Positions 1 to 10,450 are shown, numbered from the stretch's first letter. The stretch: DNA of 41,666 nt from Chlorokybus atmophyticus (GCA_009103225.1 RHPI01000560.1:664524-706189), one strand, 5' to 3'. The notes: generated by a model from the sequence alone, not told the origin. Translations and numbers: made by a program.

Positions 1-174
1 GCAGCCCTGCCTCTCTCTTCTCCCCCTGCCCTGAGCGATGCGACCCCTCCCGCAGCCGTCGCAAACGCGGTGTTGCGGGAGATCAAGCGGGTGTTGGTGG
101 AGCAGAGGACCGCACGGACGAAAGAGGAGTGGGAGAGGAGGAAAGAGGCGGAGGCGGAAGCGGAAGCGAGATGA
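1..174 (+). CDS. 3' end of an unidentified gene (partial)
   Basis: Frame 1 is open from the first base to a TGA at 172-174 (57 codons). It starts with an Ala/Pro/Ser-rich stretch and ends in a highly charged helical tail rich in Glu, Arg, Lys and Ala, containing REIKRVLVEQ and KEEWERRKEAEAEAEAR. Such a tail is typical of a coiled-coil or linker C-terminus and gives no family. The upstream part lies outside the window, so neither start nor exon boundary can be set. It points towards DNAAF11, with the two stop codons about 400 bases apart. Base composition and the run of charged codons favour a real terminal exon, but a chance open frame cannot be excluded. Confidence 0.4.
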   Translation, partial: AALPLSSPPALSDATPPAAVANAVLREIKRVLVEQRTARTKEEWERRKEAEAEAEAR

Positions 175-581
175 GGGTGGTGAGCGGGGACCTACTGCGG
201 CATACACCTGAGACTGTTTTGTCGTATATACTAGCAGCGTCAGCGGCTTGAGCTGAAGGCAGGTGCCAGTTTTGATGAGATTGTGGTACTAGTGGTGATG
301 ATTCGTGGGTCCCACACAACAAGGCAGAAGGAAGGTGTTGTTTCTGTGCCAGCATGCTGAAGGAAGCAGATAAGACTTGCCAACTGCAGCACCTTTCCAG
401 CAAACAAAGTTGACCAAGACTGCTTGGCTCCAGAGTTGTCGAGACTGATGTGGTGCAATGTTTGTGTGTGCATTGATGCCCTCCTGCAAGCAGTCTGTGC
501 ACGCACAACACGTTGACAGGCTCTAGTTGTATATCATGAGAGCCTAGATAGTTGTATGTGATTGTATATTACGAAAGATAT
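175..581. other. intergenic spacer between convergent 3' ends
   Basis: This spacer separates the stop codon of the partial left-hand gene and the stop codon of DNAAF11. It presumably carries both 3' UTRs. Open frames crossing it on the minus strand are Ser/Pro/Cys-rich, lack splice logic and resemble no family. I see no RNA gene or repeat. Confidence 0.5.
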
Positions 582-3500
582 TTATTCCAGAGGTGGCACG
601 TCCTCATCGTCCAAGTTGGCATCCGACATATCTATGGCAGGAGCGCTGTATATCGGCTTGACCTCTCGCATCTGACACAGCACAATCAACCAACTTCAAT
701 CCTCTGTTGCGTGGAGAGCACCGACAAACAACAATCAATAGTTCAACACACCTGAGCGCCCGCAAACTCGTCTCCTTTTTTTTGCACGATGTTGCGCACA
801 TCAACAGCTTCAGCGTCCTTGAACGAAGATGACTTCAATTTGGTGCGGCTGATATCGATTGCTCCCACATGAGGCTTTGACGATGTGATTTCTTTCTGTT
901 GCTTCTTTGATGAGTTGTTGGGCTTGCCCCCCAACACCATTGTTGGATTCATCTTTGGCATCGTGATCACAAGGGCGCCAGTTGTGGCCGACCGCTGCGC
1001 GTAACTCTTGTCCGGCATAACCTGGCATGTCAGGTTGTGTATGTGCATGCGCGCGCGCGTGCATGTGCGTGCGTGATGTGTACTTGTTTGTGTGCGTGCG
1101 AGCATGTACGTGTGCGGGCGTTCAGATGCACATGCGTGCATACGTCGTCGCAGAATGCACGAGCTTTGCAGATGTGTGTGCATTGCCATTGATACACCTG
1201 CAGCAGCAGCTTTACTCAATACCACACCTCTTCTTGGAGCACCAACTGCAGCAGCCTGCCTTTTATCAGCACTCTCACCACGCTCGGCTGCACGTCCACC
1301 TCCATCAATGATGTGTCCATGTACCTGCATGGTACAACACTTGGTAATGCAGACCAAACTAGTTATTGTAAGATAAAAATCCAACGGTTAGCAGAACTAC
1401 TGGGTGATAAAACTCCAGCATTGCTCACTTACTTCCCGACTGGTATGTCAAGCACAAACGCCGCGTCGTCCTCGTTGTCTCTCAACATGAAGTCCCACCT
1501 GAAATAAATTGTTCAGATACATACGCGCGCGCGCATCTGAATACAAGCGTCTGTGTGTATTACGCCTGCATGACTTGCAGGTCGCTGAGGATTTGCATGT
1601 CACTGTAAGCACTGATGAATGCTTGCACAATTGCCCCTAGCGAACGACAACAATAACAACAACAACAACAACAACGACATCGACGGTGACGGCGACGGCG
1701 ACGACCAACACACTGTCCCCTCACTTACTGGCCCTCATTCTTCTGCCACACACGCTCGCCTTCAATGAGCGGCTCGAACGCCGTTCGTCTCGGCTTCCCT
1801 TTGACTCCTCCCAGAACATCGTCGGCCTCGCTCTTCTGCTCAGACACAAGGCCACTTGCTGTTGTGCTTGCTGTTCTGGTTATTGTTGTTGTTGTTGTTG
1901 TTGTAACTGTTGAGTTGTGTGTGTACTAGGCCATGTGTTGGGAGTATGAGAGTGACATAGTGTCGCACCTTCTTGGCTTCGGACTCTTCTCGCATGGCTG
2001 TTAGCTCGCGATGCTCAGCGAGACGAGTCTTTGCGGACCAGGCGCGAACCCGCTCCCCTTTCTCATCACTGCATACGAGGAATAGAGGTCATGAATTAAT
2101 ATACTCCCACCACCTCACCCGCAACAACAACAATAACAACAAGAAAAGCCATCCGCATGCACACGTAACTGCATGTGCACAGATTACACTCCAATGTGCG
2201 CGCACACACACACACACACATGTGCATGTGCATGACGTGCTGGCAAGCATGCACACATGCACAAGTGACATGCACATATGCATGCACACATGCATGATGA
2301 CACATGCGCGCAAGCACGTATTCACACATACACAGGTGCACACGCTCGCCAAGCAATAGCGGTTCGTTTGTGCTTACTAGCGTGGCTCTTCTTCCTCGTC
2401 TTCGATGTCGTCCTCCCCATCCTCTACATCCCCTCTGCGCTCAGTCGATATCAATGCGGGCCAGTCCACGCCCGCTGCCTCCAACTCTGATATCAGCCGA
2501 GCGCGTATCTCCGGTAAAGCCTGTGAATAAAACGAGATTGACGACCATGAAGACACACGACACAGAAAAGGGATGACGGTTTGGTCTGTGTTTACCTGCT
2601 GCGCTGATATCCGCTCTGAAGGGAGTATGTCTTGGCCGTCCAGCCGCTGAAGCAACAAGCAAAGCAACACATATTATGAAGCAGTGCCTTCGCCAAGACA
2701 GATTGTTGTACAGTGGTGGTGCACAAACACACGCATGCCCAAATTCGCACCCACACCCACACGCGCGCGCACATGTGTATCTGCCTGTGTGCGCCCTCGT
2801 TATGTACAGAGCACGCGCGTGTGCGTGCACGCATATGCATGCGCATGCGTGCACATGTGTGTGCGCGCGTGTGTCACCCCTAAGCTTGCATGTGCATGAA
2901 AATGTCTCCATGCGCCCACCTTCAGTTGCGTTATCGTCCCCACGACAAACTGCCTGTACCCCTCCCAGTCCGTGCACGGGTTCCCCGTCAGGAACAGCTC
3001 CCTCAGCCCCGCGTTCTCTCTCCGCAGCCGCTCCACACTCAACAAACCAGGCAGAGAGACGAAGTTCACGGTAAGGTCGAGCTTGGAGAGAGACTCGCAG
3101 CGGTGCAGACCAGAAATCTGTTACGGGGGGAAAAAGAATGCTTGATTGATTGATTAATGATTTTCCTTTTTCTTTTATTGTTATTGATTGGAGGATGTGA
3201 GTATAGTGAGGTGGGGGTGGAATGCTTGTAAGGATGGGGATGGCGAAGGCAACAAGCACAATTCCTGTTAAGGTGGATGGTTTGTATTTGTCATGCCTTG
3301 GTGATGTTGTTGACGGCGAGGTTGAGGTACTGCAGCTCCTTGAGCCTGTGGACATTCTCTGCATGTGTATATACAAATAATCAGCAAGTAACGATATGTT
3401 CGTGCGTGTGTGCGTGTGCTTACCAATCTTGCTGATGAGGTTGTTCTGCAAGTAGAGTATCTCCAAGTGCCTGCAGAGCTGCCCAAGCACCCGGTTGATC

Positions 3501-3736
3501 TGCTCGATCTCCTGCTGGTGCAGCGACACCTCCTGCCAAAAGCCAACAGCGAAAAGCATCACTTAGCCCACAAGTCAAAACCAAAGATTGCTACAAAACA
3601 CGTATGGTGTGATTTGTTTAGGGCATGACACTGGTTTGAGATGTGCTGCCGCATTGTCACTTGCTTTTAGGGTTGAGAGTATGCACTCGTTGTGTTCCGC
3701 CCGCCGCCGCAGCATGTCCTCGGAGATGGGAGCCAT
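582..3736 (-). CDS. DNAAF11: Dynein axonemal assembly factor 11 (LRRC6/tilB-type LRR + CS-like domain), 13 exons
   Basis: Model: complement(join(582..671, 752..1021, 1228..1324, 1433..1498, 1564..1602, 1729..1835, 1969..2068, 2378..2520, 2596..2646, 2920..3117, 3297..3358, 3424..3532, 3665..3736)). It is 1404 nt and 467 aa, against about 466 in human LRRC6, and every exon phase agrees. The N-terminus ([18 protein letters not shown]) and [56 protein letters not shown] and the LRR cap ([13 protein letters not shown]) match the SDS22-like repeats of DNAAF11. A charged middle follows, then a p23/CS-like domain from about residue 296 ([42 protein letters not shown]) and the conserved C-terminal motif ending DEDVPPLE. 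The family acts in the cytoplasm with other DNAAFs and HSP90-type chaperones to preassemble ciliary dynein arms. Introns 1 (3533-3664) and 3 (3118-3296) use GC donors (GCAAGT, GCATGA). The acceptor of exon 8 was chosen by phase and is the least certain boundary. Confidence 0.95.
1030..1135. repeat. alternating purine-pyrimidine TG/CG tract in a DNAAF11 intron
   Basis: Within the intron at 1022-1227, the sequence is almost strictly alternating purine and pyrimidine (TG, CA, CG steps, including a run of CG dinucleotides near 1050-1060). Similar tracts fill introns at 2200-2340 and 2760-2880. Such sequence is prone to left-handed Z-DNA. No coding sense is apparent. Confidence 0.7.
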
Positions 3737-5145
3737 GCTGGTCGCTGATAAGGATTGTGTATGTGCATGTGCGTTGTAATGTGGGTCTCAGAGCTAGGGT
3801 GCTTGTTGCCGCCGTTGACGATGGCACTGCCGCCACCGCCGCCTAAGGTAGTTGTGTCACGTGAGTTGTCTGCTGTGTGTTGCCTGACGTGGCACGTTGG
3901 AACATGACGATCTATGTTGCAGGCAAAAGATGTCTTGCCGCCTGCAAGAGTTGCAGGCCAGAAACCGACAGTCACCAAATACCGGTCATTTATGTCTGTT
4001 GTGAGCGCTTCAAGGCTATGGTAACAGATCTTGTTGTTCAGGAATGTCAAGGCAAAGACGCCAATAGTTTGTCTACAAATGACGCGAAGAAACGTTGAGT
4101 ATGATTGAGATGGAAATACCTATTGATGAATTGTGCAATATGAGTTGAGATTTGCCAATGTTGACTGTGACTGTAACACAAAATAATATAAGCGATATGT
4201 TGCTATGCGAGCTGACAAATGGATCCAAGTTGAATTGTTCAATGAGTGTTGGGTCTGAACACCATGATTGGTTTGTGCATACATGATGCAAATACGCAGC
4301 TGTGTACATTATTTCAACATTGTGCGGAGACTCATTGATGAATTGTATGATACATATTTGTTTTGGGAATGTTGATCATGATGATGACAACTATCATATG
4401 ACAGTCCGTCACTCACTCGCAGATAGTTGCAAAATCACGTGCATTCTCTTGCTACTTAAGGTTCCTGAGTTAACACCGTGATTATTAAACTGTTGTAAGT
4501 CATTAGCTTATCCTAGTAATGGAGAACAACGTAGACAGTTTGTGTGATGATGCAAATAAAAATGAACAAGAAGGAGTAGTAAAGTAAAAAGTAGTCATGT
4601 AAAATAAAACAACAAGTAGTTAAACGGGCATGAAAAATGTTATGTATCAGCTAATTTAACACTATGCAAATGCACATCGATAAATTTACTTATGGGTTTT
4701 GGTTGGCAAACATCTTCATGCGCACGATAAGGTCACATCAAGTGGTGTAGCACAATACATATGCTACTACATGAGCCAAAACGATGTAATTATATTCTTG
4801 CACATGAACGAAGCAATATGCAAAATTTGTTGCGTATAACATGTGCAAAATATGATAAAGGTCATGTCGTAAGGTTATTATATGCTACACTAATAAACGA
4901 TGCTTACACAAATTGTAAATGCAATTTAAGTATATACTTACCGAGGGTTAAGTTGCGGTTGGGGCAAAGAGCAAAAAGGTGACTGCGGGGCCTCAACTTT
5001 CAGATTGGTCGGTTTATGGCAGCGACAAGGTCTTGACGGCGGCTATGGCTATATACACTTGAACGTCAATGGAATTGGTGGGCCTTTGACGCTCGTCGTT
5101 GGTCCACTGCTCGCAACACCGTCGGCAAGTGAACTTGTTTAACGG
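3737..5145. other. gene-poor spacer upstream of DNAAF11
   Basis: The first about 110 bases after the DNAAF11 start contain GCC-rich repeats (3810-3845) and would hold its promoter and 5' UTR. From about 4100 to 4950 the DNA is AT-rich, with short random frames only. I see no gene, RNA or clear repeat until the 81-base repeat at 5146. Confidence 0.5.
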
Positions 5146-5226
5146 CTGTGTAATTTGCGGCAAAAGCTATATTGTTTTGCTAAACATTGCTTGCTGCCAG
5201 ATAAGCATCAAATTAACACTCACGAG
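5146..5226 (+). repeat. 81-base repeat, copy 1 (identical copy at 10244-10324)
   Basis: It begins CTGTGTAATTTGCGG and ends with CACTCACGAG. The same 81 bases occur in the same orientation inside the retrotransposon at 10244-10324, where they stop at a single N. Here they continue without interruption into the coiled-coil reading frame that follows. Confidence 0.9.
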
Positions 5227-5550
5227 CGCCCAAATGCTGACCGTATTGATTTGGTCACTACCAACATTATCAACATGACGACCACCCGCATCGACCGCCT
5301 CAAAGACAAGCTTGACAAGGGGTTAACGGAGTCGAAAGCTGATGCGAACAAGAAATTTGAGATATTGAAGACAGATATGGAAAAGCGGTTCACAGATTGA
5401 AAGGCTAACACAAACAACAATTTTGCTTACGTCGACGAAAAGTTTAAAAGGCTGACCAACATCGTCAATGTTCTTTCTTACAATTTCGTTTTCATAGCCG
5501 GAACGATTTATCAAAGTTTACAACATTTATTTATAGTACGTGCATTAATG
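5155..5550 (+). pseudogene. coiled-coil plus C-terminal hydrophobic segment, interrupted frame (remnant)
   Basis: The frame starting near 5155 runs to a TGA at 5398-5400 and then continues in the same frame to about 5550. Before the stop it reads as a Lys/Asp/Glu-rich heptad helix (TTRIDRLKDKLDKGLTESK, DANKKFEILKTDMEKRF). After the stop it resumes with a similar helix (NFAYVDEKFKRLTNIV) and ends in a hydrophobic stretch (SYNFVFIAGTIYQSL) that could span a membrane. The layout of coiled coil then one C-terminal membrane helix recalls DUF1640/CCDC90-type proteins, but similarity is too vague to name it. Its 5' end is formed by a repeat found elsewhere, so it may be part of a mobile or chimeric element rather than a resident gene. 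Confidence 0.35.
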
Positions 5551-5870
5551 ACATAGCCGTTTTGTCACAAAATTTGAAGTAGACCAATATGTAATCACTA
5601 AGCGATTTTGCATTGGTCTACTTTGGTCTAGCTAGTGCAGGATGGTAGTGAAGGTTGATAGGTAGCAACTTAGTGCATATAGCCTGGTGGTGATGTGGAA
5701 AATGACTGAGTCGTGTGTAATAGTTATGATTGCACATGTCGTGCCGACCTTAGTGATTCGTTAAAGTTCATGATACTTGTAGTACCTGCTTTAGTGACAA
5801 GCCGTTTTGCCATTAAAGTAGACCAGTTCAAATTGCTAAGCTTTAGCAATTTTGAACTGGTCTACTGAGT
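5545..5870. repeat. tandem hairpin repeat, two units about 239 bases apart
   Basis: Two related units each carry GCCGTTTTG, then a hairpin, then GGTAGCAACTTA. Hairpin 1 is 5579-5621 with a 10-base stem (GTAGACCAAT). Hairpin 2 is 5818-5865, with a stem of about 23 bases beginning GTAGACCAGTTCAAA. After each hairpin, unit 1 (5650-5760) and unit 2 (5890-5995) continue with recognisably similar sequence. Confidence 0.8.
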
Positions 5871-6072
5871 AAATTGCGGTAATGAACATAGGTAGGTAGC
5901 AACTTATATTTAATAATTAATGCGTACAGCCTAATGATGGTGTGGTAGATGAGTAAGTTGTGTGTATCTGTCATGCTTGCATGTCTCGTGCATATTTCAA
6001 CCCCGCATCGCATATCTTGTACACCCGGCACTGCGTAAACACGAAGATGTATAATTATATGCATTGTTCAAG

Positions 6073-6077
6073 TATTC
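6073..6077. repeat. target site duplication TATTC (left)
   Basis: TATTC directly precedes the left LTR and is repeated at 13277-13281 directly after the right LTR. A 5-bp duplication is usual for Ty3/gypsy integrases, so the two LTRs are the ends of one insertion. Confidence 0.9.
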
Positions 6078-6409
6078 TGTAAGAAGGGGGGTGCTACCGC
6101 CCCCTGTAATCCCCTACCCCAACACCACCACCAGCCACGCCGCCGGTCCACACCGCCGCCGCCGCTGCCAGGGCTGCTGCCAGAGCAAAAGATGCTCTAT
6201 GGCGGCCGCTGCGTTAACAGCGCCGCCATGCGGCTAGTGTCGATGTGAGACATGAGTCTCACATCAATATTAGTGTTAGCGATAAGCTAACACTACATTA
6301 AGGCCATAAAGGCCCTAATACGGCTCACTTCGCTGTTTATTACCCGTTGGGACCCTTGTTTCTAACTAAATAAGGGCGGGGAACTGCATAGCGGTAGCAC
6401 TCCGTTACA
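6078..6409 (-). repeat. 3' LTR (332 bases)
   Basis: It is homologous along its whole length to 12951-13276, beginning TGTAAGAAGGGGGG on the plus strand and ending CACTCCGTTACA. It contains two short hairpins, one with stem GATGTGAGAC near 6242-6266 and one with stem GTGTTAGC near 6272-6292. The second hairpin is kept in both LTRs. Confidence 0.95.
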
Positions 6410-6643
<234 letters not shown>

Positions 6644-6779
6644 ACTTGGGTTTCAATGTCCTCATTGAAGGGCTAGCAAGGCCCCACCGTGAGCACTGAA
6701 AACAGGAGTAAAACGAGAACCAGGGCTGAAGCGGTAAAGATGTCTGCCAGCACCCTTTTACCGTCCGCGTGCGGACACA

Positions 6780-6965
6780 TCACTCCGGTACGCCCGAAAA
6801 ATCTCTTGGCAGTTGGTAAGATCCCTTTCGGGTTCTCACGTGTTGTGTTCAACACCATACCCTTTCCATTTCACCAAGTAAGTCAGCGCGCGTCCGCATC
6901 CGGGCTTACGGTGACTTAGAATTGCTTCCACTTCGTACTCGAAAGTATCATTGCCATTCACTGCG
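6780..6965 (-). pseudogene. chromodomain of the retrotransposon integrase C-terminus
   Basis: Translating the minus strand from about 6965 downward gives FEYEVEAILSHR, then YLVKWKGY, then EPERDLTNC and EIFRAYR. This is the chromodomain pattern (YxVExIL, YLVKWxGY, xTWEP). The tryptophan of the TWEP motif is a TGA stop here. In chromoviruses this domain sits at the end of integrase and guides insertion towards marked chromatin. Confidence 0.85.
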
Positions 6966-7286
6966 ACAAAAGTGGAGGAGGTTGAACCCGACCGTCTGAA
7001 CGGTACGGTTTCAGTACACTCACATAAAACACGTTATGTATACGTGGATGGATTGTGGTAACTCCAAGCGATACGCGTGAGTGCCGACCCGATCAACCAC
7101 TTTGAAGGGGCCTATTGAGCGAGGGCAAAACTTTTAGGTACCCACTCCCTTGATGGACATGTTTTTAGTGCTTAAAAGCACCGAATTGCCCACATCATAG
7201 TCGGCCTGCCTACGATGCTTATTAGCTTGGGCTTTTAATCTGTCTTGCGCTGCGCGCAGACAGCTCTTTGCCAACGCTAACCTGTC
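6966..7286 (-). pseudogene. integrase C-terminal linker, degraded
   Basis: On the minus strand this stretch connects the integrase core to the chromodomain. It reads as broken frames with several stops, but keeps short pieces expected of a gypsy integrase C-terminal region, such as basic segments and SALTRI. No separate gene is present. Confidence 0.5.
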
Positions 7287-8048
7287 TTAAATGGCCGCAG
7301 CCATTTCGCGCGCTGCATGCACGCGAGTCAAGTCGTTAGCCGGCAACTTAGTACTCGCAGGACGTTGTGGATGCACTCCGTAATTTAAGAAAAACGGAAT
7401 TTCCTGCACACTCTCTTGCCATGCATTGTTAATCACGAACTCAGCCATTGAAAGATAAATATCCCAATCAAACTGATTTGGACTCACATAATGCCGGATG
7501 GTTTCCTCAATCACTTCATTGGCGCCTTCAGTCTGACCATCAGTCTGCGGATAATAATCGGTACTCATGTGCTGTTGTATCTGCAGAAAAATGCATAGCG
7601 ACTTGACAAAACTGAGCCACAAACCTCGGGTCACGGTCAGAGACAATGTTGCGAGGCAAGCCATGCAACTTGAACACTGACGCGACAAAAACCATCGCTA
7701 AATCACGGGAGCCTATCTCCGTACGGCAAGAAACAATGTGAACCATTTTGGTCAAACGATCCACAAATACTGCAACCGCAGTATGACCCAACGATGTCTC
7801 AGGGAGCTGAGTGATAATGTCCATACTCACACTTTCCCACTTACTGTCAAGAACTGGTAACGGGCGTAGTAGCCCAGCGGGCTTTTATCATAACAGTTTG
7901 TGACGTTAACATTTGTCACACGTGTCCACATACCGCTTTACATCAATAGGCAACGATGGCCACCAATACAACTGTTGCGCTGCCTTGGTGGTCTTGCGAT
8001 TACCAAAGTGCCCAGCGTACGGTGGATCGTGCATATCCGCTATGCACT
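7287..8048 (-). pseudogene. retrotransposon integrase: zinc-binding and DDE core
   Basis: The HHCC zinc finger is visible at about 8030-7895 (MHDPPYAGHFGNR ... VKRYVDTCDKC). The catalytic core follows: SMDIITQLP supplies the first Asp, VSDRDPRF the second, and GANEVIEETIRHY the Glu, with the usual TDGQTEGANEVIE context. All three acidic positions of the core are therefore still recognisable. The frame is broken between the finger and the core, and again near 7690 inside the core, where it changes to another frame. The enzyme would insert the cDNA into the genome. Confidence 0.9.
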
Positions 8049-9849
8049 TTACACGCTTTCAGCATGGTCAGGTATCACCAAACTGTTGCTCATGTAATAC
8101 AGATTGTCAGGTTTGTCAAACTTTAGTAAGTTAACTACAATTGAAAACCACGGGATCAAAGTGTACCCCTGTACAACAGCTTGCACAACCTCATCTTCAG
8201 GAGACAATGTGCTGCGTGTCGCGAGTAATTGCGCGCGCATCACCGCCAGTAAAGACGGGCAGCGACTTAAAGGGTCAGCCCCACATTGGTTCTGCTCAGC
8301 CGATACACCCATCAAAGGTGAACCTGGACAAAAACTCATTCCAGCACGCTTGCCGTCTCGACAAGTTTTGCTGTGTTGAAAAAAATTCACCAACGGGTTG
8401 TGATCAGTCACAACAGTGAATTGAACACCTTTTAAGTAACATCTCCATGTCTTTAGAGCATGAACTATACCCATTAATTCTTGCTCTGTCGTAGTGTAGT
8501 TCACCTCTGCATGAATGAACTTCCTACTCTCATAAGCACAAGGTCTGCCAGCTTGCAACAGTACCGCACCACCCCCAAGTGTTGATGGGTTACTGCCAGT
8601 AACCATTGTGTGGTCAGTGACCATTGTGAAGTGTTTGTCCCAATTTGGCAGTGCTAGCATCGGCGCTGATGTCAAAGCCAACTCTACCTTTTGCATAGCA
8701 GCTTCTTGTTGTGTTGTGCAAGTGAACGGGGCATCTTTACGCAACAGTTTGGTCAAAAGCATGACAACTGTGAGTACGCCATCATGAACTTGCAAAAGTA
8801 GTTTGCAACCCTAGAAACGACTTTGGTTGATGGACATTCTGAGGTTGGGGCCACTCTTTCACAACCTGCACTTTGCGAGGGTCAGGCTTGATAACTGCAC
8901 CGCTCACAATGTGACCAAGGAAGGGCAATTCCGTTTTACAAAAATCACACTTGGTGAGATTTGCCAACAAACGATGCTTGCGCAATCTTGCAAACACCGC
9001 TTCCAAGTGTTGCCTATGTTCTTCCTTTGTTTTACTGAAGACAATGATGTCCAAGTATATCTTGACATGCTTACCAAGCGTATCACCGAAAGTGCTAATT
9101 ATTTCCTTCTGAAACACAGCGGGTGCATTAGTCAATCCAAAAGGTAATACTTTGTATTGATAATTGCCCGTAGGTGTTTCGAATGCTGTCTTATAGACAT
9201 CTAAAGGAGGAATCCGGATTTGATGATAACCACTTGTCAAGTCTAGCGTATTGATGATGTGTTTAACAAGTTGTCACGAAATGCGAACTAAAGTACGCAT
9301 TTCGTGACAACTTGTTAAACACATCATCAATCCTTGGCAACGGGTATCTGTTCTTTACCGTGATATTGTTTAGAGCACGGTAATCCACACACATGCGCAA
9401 CTTCCCATTCCTCTTCATAACAAACAAGATGGGTGCGCCAAAGGGTGAAGAACTTGGTTCAATCAATCCCTTTTCCAGTAACTCTTTTATTTATGTTTCC
9501 ATTTCCCCCCTCTCACGAGGGCTCAACCTATATATAGGCCGAATGGAGGCTCACTATCATGAATTAAAGGTATTGTGTGCCCGACACCTCGATCACGGGG
9601 CAAGCCCGGCAACTCATCTGAGAACACATCCTGAAACTTCTCAATGATGTCCGCCACGCCTTCTGTATTACCAGGCACTACATCATCACTCGACGTTAAG
9701 TGCATTAGAAAAGCAGGTGTGTTTTTACGTAACGCACGCTTCAGAACGTAACGCATGCTTCGGATCTTAAAGCGCCGTAAGTACGCCCCTTCTTTACTGA
9801 GCACAACCGTGCAGCAGTATCTGATGTCATAAACACTTGATGTTGCCAT
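8049..9849 (-). pseudogene. reverse transcriptase and RNase H, broken
   Basis: RT fingers and palm are clear ([64 protein letters not shown]). The catalytic box, normally YxDD, reads YLDI, so the second Asp is lost. A perfect 36-bp inverted duplication (9250-9331) splits the frame just before the TSGYHQI motif. RNase H follows (FTMVTD, ESRKFIHAEVNYTTTEQELMG, FTVVTDHNPLVNF). It contains a small internal duplication near 8595-8630 where VTDHTMVT replaces the normal first acidic motif. Several stops and frame changes make it non-functional. Confidence 0.93.
9250..9331. repeat. perfect 36-bp inverted repeat with 10-base loop
   Basis: Left arm 9250-9285 is the exact reverse complement of right arm 9296-9331, with loop 9286-9295. 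Comparing with the RT family, one arm is the normal coding sequence and the other is a reversed copy inserted beside it. Confidence 0.95.
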
Positions 9850-10151
9850 TCTTGGCCAAATACCACATCAACACCAGCGATGTCAACGGGTACTACGATG
9901 AAAGTTAAATTGGCTTGATAACTACCAGTCTTAACTTTTGACTTGATTTCATCTTTTACTGATAACGCACCCCCAGCACCAGCAGCTGAGAAGGCTGAGG
10001 GTTTGCACGCTATCTTATTGCGCATAACCCATTTTTCTTCGACAAAGTTATGCGTTGCCCCGGCGTCAACCAAGAACGAGCTAGTAATACCCTGTGCCAT
10101 GCCTGTAAAGATCCACAATAAAGGTACTACTCGCCCTTGAAAGGTAGCCAA
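9741..10151 (-). pseudogene. retropepsin-like protease of the retrotransposon
   Basis: An open frame of 136 codons carries the aspartic protease motif FLVDAGATHNFV (family pattern hhD[ST]GA; here DAGA) and a downstream hydrophobic-Gly motif (VVFGQEW) typical of gypsy proteases. It lies upstream of RT on the element strand, as expected. The frame then shifts to reach RT. In the intact element this domain processes the polyprotein. Confidence 0.85.
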
Positions 10152-10243
10152 GATTCCGTGACCGATGCGTGGGTTAATTGATATTGCTCACAACCGCACT
10201 GTCACCGTCTCACGCTTTGTGAATTGTTTCAACACAGTCCCCC

Positions 10244-10324
10244 CTGTGTAATTTGCGGCAAAAGCTATATTGTTTTGCTAAACATTGCTTGCTGCCAGAT
10301 AAGCATCAAATTAACACTCACGAG
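10244..10324 (+). repeat. 81-base repeat, copy 2
   Basis: It is identical to 5146-5226 in the same orientation. It stops at CACGAG directly before the single N at 10325, and nothing of the sequence that follows copy 1 is present. Confidence 0.9.
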
Positions 10325-10325
10325 N

Positions 10326-10450
10326 TCAAAGGCTTCTAACCCACTATCACACACATTAATTTATTTACTACTATAACTAAGTTAAAACCCTACCCTTAAG
10401 ATGTCCGGACTTTGGTCTACTTACCCTAATTAGGCCTAATTCATGTTGAG
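10326..10450 (+). repeat. 125-base repeat, copy 1 (identical copy at 20581-20705)
   Basis: It begins TCAAAGGCTTCTAACCC and ends CTAATTCATGTTGAG, matching 20581-20705 base for base by eye. It starts immediately after the N at 10325, and the two copies diverge abruptly after TTGAG. Confidence 0.9.

Noticed and set aside
83-511. 142-codon minus-strand frame at the left edge
   Set aside because: Low-complexity Ser/Pro/Leu composition antisense to the partial plus-strand exon; no family features.
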